DNA of 64,000 nucleotides from Symsagittifera roscoffensis. Taxonomy: Eukaryota > Xenacoelomorpha > Acoela > Convolutidae. A program made the translations under genes and the position numbers. Below, piece by piece: positions 55,444-64,000 of the stretch (within the stretch, counting starts at the first letter, position 1; the number at the start of each line of letters is the position of its first letter). The notes below the pieces were generated by a model that was not told the origin of the DNA, ran no database searches, and saw only the letters and a program-made list of their open reading frames with translations. The stretch spans positions 76,899,617 through 76,963,616 of the forward strand of contig NC_087063.1 of assembly GCF_963678635.1 (NCBI RefSeq), given 5' to 3'.

Positions 55444-58400
55444 TTTCAAATATAGGACCCGAACCAATTAATACGCCACTACATCAAAACTGGATACATC
55501 GACGCACAGCGTTGATACAAACAACTTTAGATGGCGCAGCCCAAAAATGGTTTTCAGTATTGCCTATAGAAATAAAATCAAATTGGAAAAGGTTTACACA
55601 AGAATTTTCAAAAATGTTTGACTCCGAAAGAAACAAACAACAACAAAGAGTTTTATGTAATGAAATTCGCAGATTACCAAACGAAACCATCAAGCAATTA
55701 GCAGTACTCATCGAAACACTAGTTCGAAAATCATATTCATTAAATACACACGACTATAAAATCACAAAGATGACAGAAATCTTAATGATGACCTTAACAC
55801 CGCAATTAAGAAAAATAGCAATAAAAAAGAGAGCATCCCATCCTTCTTCAATTCGAGAACCCGATTTAGATTTTCGAAAACTAGTAGACAAACTAGAACA
55901 AGCAGAAATCACAATGAAACTCGAAGAAACGGAAAATCTGAAATTACAATACGTTAACAGAATTGAAACAGCTTCCATAAATATAAACAATATACAGGAA
56001 TCAGATACAGACCTCGTTGAAAAAATCACTGAAATACTCAATATTTACGAAAAACACCCAAACTTTAAAGGCAAACCATCTTTCAAAAAATGGTGTAATT
56101 ATTGCCGACGATACGGACATAGTATTTCTGAATGTAGACAAAAACAGCAAGACAATCAAAATAAACCTCAAAAATATAAAGAACCAAATAAATCATTCTA
56201 TCAATACATGAAAAAAGATCAAAATCTACCGAACAAAACTGTCTACAGCAACAACAATTCAGGAAAACCACTCCCGAACAATACAAATTATACAAGAAAT
56301 CAATCACCATGTAACTCAAGTTATAGAGGAAGATCACCAGAACGAAGAAACACGCAAAATTCATCACAAAATCACTACAATAGACCAAATAGTCGAAATA
56401 ACTATTCCAGATCAAATTCAAATACACAACGATTTGTTTCTAGATCTAATTCCCAATCAAGAAATAATTACTATCCAAACAATCAATCACGAAACTCATC
56501 ATACAATAGAAATAGAAACTACTCCAATAATCGGAATAGAAGTTATTCAAACAACCGAAACCAGAATTACCCGAACAATCAATCAAGGAATAATTCATAT
56601 AATAGATCGAACTATAACAGACCAAACAATAATTACCAAAATAGATCGCGAAAAAATTCACAAAATCGACACTCAAGTTATAATAATCGTTATAGAAATT
56701 ATTCCCAATCACCACACCGGAATAATAATAACTATAATAATTCTAATAATCGCCACAGAAGTAGTACACCTAAACATCAAAGACATATTAATCAAGTACA
56801 ATCTAATCCAGAAACAACATCAGACCCTCCAGGTATTGATGACACAGTAACTGATACGTTACAACTCAATCAAATAAACTGTGGATCATCAGATTCAGAA
56901 AGCGATGCAGAAAACACTCTCTCCATCAATATGATAAAAGTCGAAAATGACTATGAACCTGTTATATATGAACAACCTTTTTCATCACACATATATGAGA
57001 ATCAATCAGAACTCCTTCACAATTTTTATATTGAACCCATCCATTCCACACCGACGACACAAAAAACTAATGAAATTAACACTACAAATCAACCCAATGA
57101 GAACGAAAAAACAAAATGCTTGAATACAAATCACATCTATCAAAACATACAAAAAGAACAACCCAAAGGAAAAATTTGGACAATACCATTTCTTTTAGAA
57201 AGTCCAAGAAGCAAAGAATTTCAACCACCAGATCTTGAAATTGATTTTTCAATTGATTCAGGAGCAGAATCAAATATAATAAACATTCCCACATGGAATG
57301 AAATAAAAACCTTACACCCAAAGCTAACACCTCTTGAAACCTCCAGCAAACTAGCAACAGCACAAGGATCAACATTAATAAACTACGGAAAAATTCAATT
57401 ATTTCTTCTCCCCACAAGAACAATGGAGCAAAACAAAATTTTAACCAAACCATTTAAACAAATATTCCATATCACTGATATTAAACACAATATCATTGGA
57501 ATACCATTTATCTCTAAATATATACCAACAATCAACATCTTGAATAGTAAAATATTAATCAAAGATAAATATACAAAAACAAAAGACACATCCCTAACAT
57601 TTTTTCAAAGATTAAATAAACAACCACCATTCTTTTCAAAATTTTATCCAATATATAACCAACAAAGAAAACACCTGAAACCACTATCAGGAAACATCTA
57701 TAATTTTTCAATCAAACAAGTTCACCAATATGATAAAAAACAAAACAAACAAAAATTTTATATGTCAGATTTTGAATTCAAACCTATTCATAAGTTTTTC
57801 AAAATCACAATCTCATCAAAAAAATATTTGAAAAACTCGAATTCAGATATTATTTCCTTACATGTATACAACAATACACCTTACCAAGTAACATTACCTT
57901 TAGGACTTTTAGGCTATTGCGAAACCAACGCTACAATATCACCAATACACGAAAAAGCATATCGTGTAAATAATATTCTCCAATTACTAGATATTTGCCA
58001 ATCCACAATCCTTAATGAAGAATTATCTATAAATAATATAATAAGTAACGAAAACAGAAATACGGATTATTTCACAAAAACCCCATATTTCAAACCTACA
58101 TTCAACATAAGTAACTACACAGAGAATCAACAGAAATTTTTAACAATGTTTAATTTCCAACATTCACAAATAACACAAGACGAATTTGAAAAACTAGCCA
58201 AACAGCTAATTAAATATTCACCAGTCTATGCAACATCCAAATTTGATGTTGGCAAAATCAGCTCATCACTACATCTCCCATTAAAACCAGACGCAGTTTT
58301 CAAAAAACAAAGAGCAAGTAAAGTACCAATTCACTTACACGATAAAGTGAACAGATTACTCGACATTTTAGAACAATACAACATTATATCACCAGTAAAC

Positions 58401-59897
58401 AAAGAAGAACAACCAAAAGGCAACACATTTATCAACCCTGTTATCATTCTAGCCAAAGGAGAATCATTAAAAATTGTTCTCGATGCTAGATACCTCAACT
58501 CACTCATAGATGAATCAAAGTGTAATTGGCCTATTGAACCAATACAAGTTATTTTAACAAAAATAAAAGGAAAATATTTTACAACCGCAGATATGAATAG
58601 TGCATACAATCAAATGCCATTAGATGAACAATCACGACGTTTAACACAATTTGTTATTGGAAACCAACAATACGAATTCAACCGCTTATTCTATGGAATA
58701 TCCATAGGACCAGCAGCATTTTCAGCTTTTATGAGCAAAATTTTTCGACCACTAATACTCAAGAAAAACGCAATCACCTATTTAGACGATGTTTTTATGC
58801 AATCACAGACAAAAGAGGAAATGTTCAATGTTTTAGAACAATATCACCAAATACTTCAGAACGAAAATCTGAAGGCCGCCCCCGATAAATCACACTTCTT
58901 TTTGACAAGAGTTAAATTCTTAGGACATAATATAGAAAGAAAAACAATCACTCCATTGAAATCACGTATAGACGCTATTCAAAAACTCCCACCACCAACA
59001 AATAAAAAGAAAATCCAAGAATTCCTTGGAATGTTAAACTTTTTAAGCAAATATGTTTATAAAATGCAATTATATCTACGACCATTCTATAATATACTTA
59101 GACAACAAAATAATTTTGAATGGAATACAGAACATCAAGCACGATTTGATGAAATTAAAAAACTTCTAACTGAACAAATTTCAAACACAATTCCAGACTC
59201 AAATCAACCATTTTATGCAATGTGCGATGCTTCGAACTTTGGCATCGGCGCAGCATTATTACAATCACATAATGGTACAAATAAAATGAACCTCATATCA
59301 GCAAATTCTCGATTATTCACTCAAGCAGAGCTACGACTCTCAACTCTAATGAGAGAATGTACAGCCATAATATATACACTAACAGAATATGAATTTCTGA
59401 TACTTGGATCAAAACATCCCACAGTTCTATTCACAGACCATAAACCAATCATCTTTCTTTTTACACAAAAGTGTAATCCAAACCAGCGAGTTTATAGATT
59501 TCAATTAATTTTAATGAAATTCCCAAACTTACATATAGTTTGGACCGCAGAAAAAAATCTTGCATTACCAGACACATTAAGTCGAAATACACCACCTGAA
59601 TTACTTACACGTAAAACCACAGTTGAAATACCCAAAAATATAAAATTCTACCTTGCAAAAAACGAAACATCACCCCGACTAGAATGCAAATATGCAGTAA
59701 AAACTGACGTTGAACAATCACAGATAAACAATCTACAACACTTCCCACTTTATTTAGATTGTCAAAATAATCACTATGAAGTTGATCTACTTGGAACATC
59801 AACTTTTAAACCAATCCCATATTCACAATGGATAAAAAATAACACCCAACAAAAAAGAATAAAACAACACCCGCCTAAAAAGACCATTTTCCACTAA
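55444..59897 (+). CDS. P2 Gag-Pol: capsid C-term, nucleocapsid, protease, RT, RNase H
   Basis: The open frame from 55512 has 1461 codons. Domains by residue of that frame: capsid (1-150; LDGAAQKWFSVLP), zinc knuckle CNYCRRYGHSISEC (about 194-207), an Asn/Arg/Ser/Tyr-rich disordered RNA-binding region (about 230-430), protease with IDSGAESNI (about 581) and an IIGIPFIS end, RT (about 930-1180) with TADMNSAYNQMP and the active site YLDDVF (about 1090), connection, and RNase H with CDASNFGIGAALL (about 1240) and NLALPDTLSRN. All catalytic residues are present. It ends shortly before the integrase module by a -1 shift at an A5 run near 59880. Confidence 0.9.
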
Positions 59898-61810
59898 TTG
59901 AAAAAGAAAATTTAACTGATAAAATAAACTTATCAGGACCACAAACAAACGATTCAAAATACACAATAAATCAAGTTTTTGACCTCCATGACCCACTTGA
60001 TACAATACCCTTATCTAAATTAGAAATTGAAAACATTTTTCTCCCCCCAACAGAAACAATTACAATTTCAACACTGAAACAATATCAAAACCTTGACCCA
60101 GTAATTCGACAACTGAAATCATGGCACAAATATAAAACTAAACCTATCAAAGCAGATTCAACTATTCTAGGAAACAAAACACTCCTCCGATATTTTCGAA
60201 AATTCAATAATACAACAATTAACGAAAAGACAGACCTTCTAGAATACAAACTAAATGAATCTACAGTTCCCTGTCTCCCTTTAAGTATGATTCTCATAGC
60301 TTTTAATATTTCACATACACAAAATATTAAAGGACACTCTGGATCAGAGAAAACATATTCAAATTTTATACAAAACTTTTATTTCCCAAATGCACCAATT
60401 TGGATAAAAGTACTATGCAATGACTGTATAGTATGTCAACTGAATAAACTTTACCCAAATCAAAAACAAATAGCACAAAAACAAGATTTTAAAGGACAAA
60501 GTTTGTACTTTAATCATCGTATCTCATTTGATACTAAAGGACCAATTTCACCCTCATCCGAAGGAAACTCCTACATTATGGTAATTGTTGACGCATTTAC
60601 ACATTATGTAGCACTTAACCCAGTACCACATTTTAACGCTTATTATGCTTACACAACGCTTTATGAACACTGGATAGCAAAATTCGGACTACCAGAAATT
60701 TTAGTTACAGACAACGGTACAGAATTCATAAATAATGAAATCATCACACTATGTCATTTATATAACATTAAACACAAACCACGTACATCTCACGCACCTT
60801 GGACAAACGGCTTAGTCGAAGGTATGAACCGTTCATTACAAGAATATCTCAGATGTATCATCAATGGCAATGATACAAGATATACCGAATGGTCAGCAAA
60901 TGTAAAACTATTTCCCTTAGCATATAATTCACAAATCACGACAACTTTAGGAATGTCACCATTTGAAATGGTTTTTAACCAAAAGCCACGCAAACCAATA
61001 ATGTTTACAGCAAACTCTCATAAAAACGCACAAGGTTATTGTCAACCAAATAAAGACTCAATTTGTTATAACCTACCATTACATACACACGATGAAGATC
61101 ATTTTCATCACCCACAAATTCTTAAACTAGCCTCCGGTACACACACCGAATGGATTTTAAACAGAGATAAAAAACACAATGAAATTTATCAAAAAGTAAC
61201 AAAAAAGTTGTTACAAAGGCAAAATATTAATGAACAAATAAATTCACGCTTTACACCAGCCTCCGATTTAAAAAATGAAACATTTGTTTTAATACCCAAT
61301 TTTAAAACTCAAAAAGGAATTTCAAAAAAATTACAACCCCTTCGTAAAGGACCATACCAAATAATTGCAAAACCCACTGATGTCACATATAAAATTACCG
61401 ACTCAGACAAAAAAGAAATCGTTCAACACCGAAATAACCTATTACCTTATTATCCAAAAGAATACGCACTCCGCGAACTAACTCAATTATATTCTTTTAC
61501 AGGTTTACAAGTTATTCAAAATGACCCACATACGGAAAATACAACGAAGGAACAAAAAGATTTTCACCTCAAAAACCAAATAACAAAATCAACCACCACA
61601 AAAAACAATGCAAAAAATCTAGATCAAAATACATCTCAAAAAGAAAGAAAAAATAGAAAAATGACAGAACAAATAATACCCCAAGAACAAATCGACAAAT
61701 CAGAACATAGAGAGTCTTCACGACTTAGAAATCAACCACGTAAAAATTATAAATTATTCATCCCACAATCTAAAATATTAAAGAAAGTTGAATTTCAAAA
61801 ACAACTTTAA
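59898..61810 (+). CDS. P2 integrase
   Basis: Homology is open from about 59890; the ATG-initiated part is 60287-61810 (507 aa). An HHCC finger (HTQNIKGHSG...CNDCIVCQ) is followed by a core with Asp82 (FDTKGPISP), Asp142 (TDNGTEF) and Glu178 (GLVEGMNRSL), giving D-59-D-35-E spacing. KGPYQIIAKP is a GPY/F-type C-terminal module. A charged tail follows (STTTKNNAKNLDQN). It inserts element DNA into the host genome. It would be part of a Gag-Pol polyprotein, and the break before it is one base. Confidence 0.9.
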
Positions 61811-62403
61811 TTCTACATTTAATAATCTTTGCACCTCTGAAACATATTACACTTCCATTTTTCAAAATAACATGCTGACAAACACGCAGCGATTCTAGTT
61901 CAAAATTAGCCAATAGGATTCATCCAATCCGTCACCTTCTATAACTCTAACACAAACCAACTAGACGAAAAATATTAAACTCCAGGCATATCTATAACTA
62001 TAACTCTACGACCTCCAGGTCAAAAATAAGCAAACCACTCCAACTTGACAACTAAAACAAATATCACCATAATATCAAAACCCTCCCTTATCTAATAAAC
62101 CAAAGATCAACAATATTTCCCCAACTCAGACCTCAAATATCCCCCAAACAAATATGTTAAATTAGCCTAAAGTAAAAGAACGACCATTTTATTTAGCCTA
62201 AAGTATAAAAATCTCAAAAATACCCCAGATCATTTGACAAATGAAAATAAAGACAAAGAAGACCTCCCGATCACCATAAAAATTGCCCCCAACAATTTTT
62301 TACAAAACTCAACCCACTTGTCAAAAAACTAATAAATAATCCGACCACACTTGAAAATTGCCCCAAACAACAAAAAATATTCGATCACGAAGTCATTTCT
62401 TAA
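61811..62403 (+). other. P2 spacer between integrase and membrane ORFs
   Basis: AT-rich sequence with no frame I would defend. It includes a repeated TTTAGCCTAAAGTA word (about 62161-62207). It may hold the splice signals for downstream genes. Confidence 0.45.
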
Positions 62404-62595
62404 ATGCTCTTCTATCAAACAGTCACTAAAATTATCATAAACCTCAAACAATTTTTTACGATACTTGAAACTTTCATAATATTTCTTTTTGATATCATTG
62501 AATCTTTTCTAATAATCTTAATCATTTTTTGTAATATTTTTTTTAAATTTCTACACTATATTCGAACTATTTCTCCAACTTTCAAAAACCCTTGA
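62404..62595 (+). CDS. P2 small hydrophobic ORF, 63 aa
   Basis: It is almost entirely Ile/Phe/Leu-rich (TFIIFLFDIIESFLIILIIF), consistent with one or two membrane segments. AT-rich DNA produces such frames by chance, so it is uncertain. It sits next to another short membrane ORF. Confidence 0.3.
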   Translation: MLFYQTVTKIIINLKQFFTILETFIIFLFDIIESFLIILIIFCNIFFKFLHYIRTISPTFKNP

Positions 62596-62631
62596 TTATA
62601 TCCACAGGTACGATTTATACAACTTGTCTAA

Positions 62632-62808
62632 ATGATACGAACTATTTTCAGTAGAACTGATATTTTTCTACTATTTGTAATTTTCATAACATTTCTATCA
62701 TCCCTCATTTTGACCATATGCAAATGTATAAAGAAAGCAATCATCACATTCGCTCTAGCAACAATCCTCCTAATTCTTTTCTTAGAAGAATACTTTAATA
62801 AACATTAA
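62632..62808 (+). CDS. P2 small membrane ORF, 58 aa, two predicted helices
   Basis: It starts MIRTIFSRTDIFLLFVIFIT and contains a first helix, a polar Cys/Lys turn (CKCIKK) and a second helix (FALATILLILFL), ending EEYFNKH. The clear helix-turn-helix membrane pattern is better than chance. It could be a viroporin-like or leader protein, but function is not inferable. Confidence 0.4.
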   Translation: MIRTIFSRTDIFLLFVIFITFLSSLILTICKCIKKAIITFALATILLILFLEEYFNKH

Positions 62809-62828
62809 CTTTTTCACTAAAAGAATAG

Positions 62829-63954
62829 ACCAAAAAGCTATCAAAAATTGCTACCCAAAAGTCACCAAGTCAGTCTTCACCGACATCATCCCAAGATAAC
62901 CCAACAACACCTTCAACTACCAATAATCCTCAAACATCTACACGAATTTCCTTTCAAGATAACCCATACACTTTTGAAGAACGACACGCTCGTTTATCAG
63001 AACCACTAGAACCAGTTCAACGACAAGCACCTCTAAGCGAACCAACATATAACTTATACCCAACACTACCACAAGAATTAAGTAGAATAAGAAATCCTAG
63101 TCAAAACCAAAATACAGTCGAAATAAATAGACAAATTATACATCCTCGACGAAACAGGAATTTTCAAACTCCCCGAGTTCATTTTGATATACCTCAATCC
63201 CCATCACAAAACACTCCAGAAAACCCCATTACCAGAAACCCCTACGCTTCTTTCACAACGTAGCACCTCAAGCCTACCATCAGATTACTTAGGTTCAACC
63301 CCAACATCTGAACAAATACGTGAAAATCCTTTTAACCCCCCAAACCAGGCATCACGACTACCATATTGGACAACACATTCATTTACACAAGGTGAACTAA
63401 ATTTAGTCAATGATCCAATAGATATTTCTACGGATACAACAACATCCTCATCACTACCAGAAACATTATCACTACCATCAACACCATCAATAAGCCAGAT
63501 TTCACCACCACCTTTTAACTTAAATTTTCCAAATAATCTCGACGTCAGATATCGAGAACAATCATCAACAAATATCCCTTTAAGACTAGATTGGAATACA
63601 TTTACAGCCCCTCCACCATTATTTGGACAACATCTAGAAAGTAATCGCCTTCCCAACTGGGCACTTAATAGATTACAATACCGGCAAGACATTCACGACG
63701 ATATCCGTGATCACAATATCCAAATACTCCAACAAAACAGTTTACAATTAAAGTTTGAAATCACAGTTAAATTAAACAACATTACTCAACATCCCTACCC
63801 ATTAAACCCACCAAACATAACAGCTCAATCACTACCACCACCATTTATAACCACTGAAGTAATATATAAATACGACAGATATACCAAAAAGACAATTGGT
63901 TACATCACATTTTATAACCCATACTCAGGATTATCATACACATGTATATTCTAA
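62829..63954 (+). CDS. P2 proline/serine-rich pre-env ORF, one frame break
   Basis: The first open frame, 62829-63263, has no ATG (SPSQSSPTSSQDNPTTPSTT...). It overlaps a second frame, 63184-63954, with similar Pro/Ser/Thr composition (LPETLSLPSTPSISQISPPP) and a more ordered C-terminus (KFEITVKLNNITQHPYPLNP, then GYITFYNPYSGLS). The two are probably one protein with an indel near 63220. Placed between integrase and env, like the polar region at 25753-26233 in M. It overlaps the env start by 13 bases. Confidence 0.5.
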
Positions 63955-64000
63955 AATTATTAATTTTTCTCCAACTCCTTTTTCTAGTAATCTCAAATCA
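63942..64000 (+). CDS. P2 envelope gene start (signal peptide), cut by window edge
   Basis: The frame opens with Met and a leucine-rich hydrophobic stretch (MYILKLLIFLQLLFLVISN), a classic signal peptide, and runs off the window. Its position matches env in M. No ectodomain is visible, so the assignment rests on synteny. Confidence 0.5.
   Translation, partial: MYILKLLIFLQLLFLVISN

Larger units (their letters stand above)
51877..64000 (+). mobile_element. P2: plus-strand env-type Ty3/Gypsy element, 3' end outside the window
   Basis: In order: PBS (51877), a 1.2-kb leader, ORF1, ORF2, Gag, PR-RT-RNase H, integrase, small membrane ORFs, a proline-rich ORF, and an env start at the window edge. 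Pol is nearly intact. There are single frame breaks within the Gag capsid (about 55440) and before integrase (about 59885), and another in the proline-rich ORF. The coding strand is strikingly A-rich. It belongs to the same broad family as M, with the same module order and the same 11-base PBS start. Confidence 0.85.

Noticed and set aside
56434-56850. 138-codon Ile/Thr-rich frame overlapping P2 nucleocapsid
   Set aside because: Frame-shadow of the Asn/Arg-rich low-complexity region of Gag.

Overview
This is animal (metazoan) nuclear DNA: AT-rich, with intron-containing genes, AATAAA polyadenylation signals, a 200-base scaffold gap (12836-13035) and heavily nested mobile elements. Two host genes are supported: a compact ionotropic glutamate receptor on the minus strand (4463-7448) and a small sulfotransferase-like P-loop protein on the plus strand (49099-50180). 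The receptor seems to be split by a GG-AG intron. That, together with envelope-bearing Ty3/Gypsy elements, makes an appendicularian tunicate (Oikopleura or a relative) my best guess, but the species is not proven.

Layout. 1-12.8 kb: the receptor gene, a possible terminal exon of another minus-strand gene, short fold-back repeats and degenerate TCGAC/GCGAC satellites. 13.2-17.3 kb: a decayed plus-strand Ty3/Gypsy element (P1). 17.3-44.9 kb: a minus-strand LTR element (M) with 1.16-kb direct LTRs, a PPT beside the 3' LTR, and beside the 5' LTR a primer-binding region that copies the 3' half of a tRNA-Met. M carries broken pol and env genes. Between env and the 3' LTR it also has an unusual accessory region: about eight diverged copies of one small domain in separate closely packed ORFs, followed by RING-like zinc-finger ORFs.

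M's reverse transcriptase gene is split by an 11.2-kb DNA transposon (D) with perfect 26-bp terminal inverted repeats (30573-30598 and 41779-41804, plus a duplicated arm at 28833). D has eight GGATTCC/GGAATCC motifs near each end. On its plus strand it encodes three intron-containing genes: a roughly 1000-aa candidate transposase that I cannot place in a superfamily, a C2HC zinc-finger/acidic repeat protein, and a SET-domain protein resembling KMT5A/SET8 H4K20 methyltransferases. A 1740-bp tandem duplication crosses the D/M boundary.

45-51 kb holds a 0.5-kb duplicated repeat, a dispersed hairpin repeat and the sulfotransferase-like gene. From about 51.9 kb to the window end lies a better preserved plus-strand env-type Ty3/Gypsy element (P2). 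In order it has a PBS sharing 11 bases with M, a 1.2-kb leader, two ORFs upstream of Gag, Gag, PR-RT-RNase H, integrase, small membrane ORFs, a proline-rich ORF and the first codons of an envelope signal peptide.

Most likely history: P1-type elements were already present, M inserted among them, D inserted into M, and the 1740-bp tandem duplication came last. The strongest candidates for something undescribed are the SET-bearing transposon D and the multi-copy-domain plus RING module of M.
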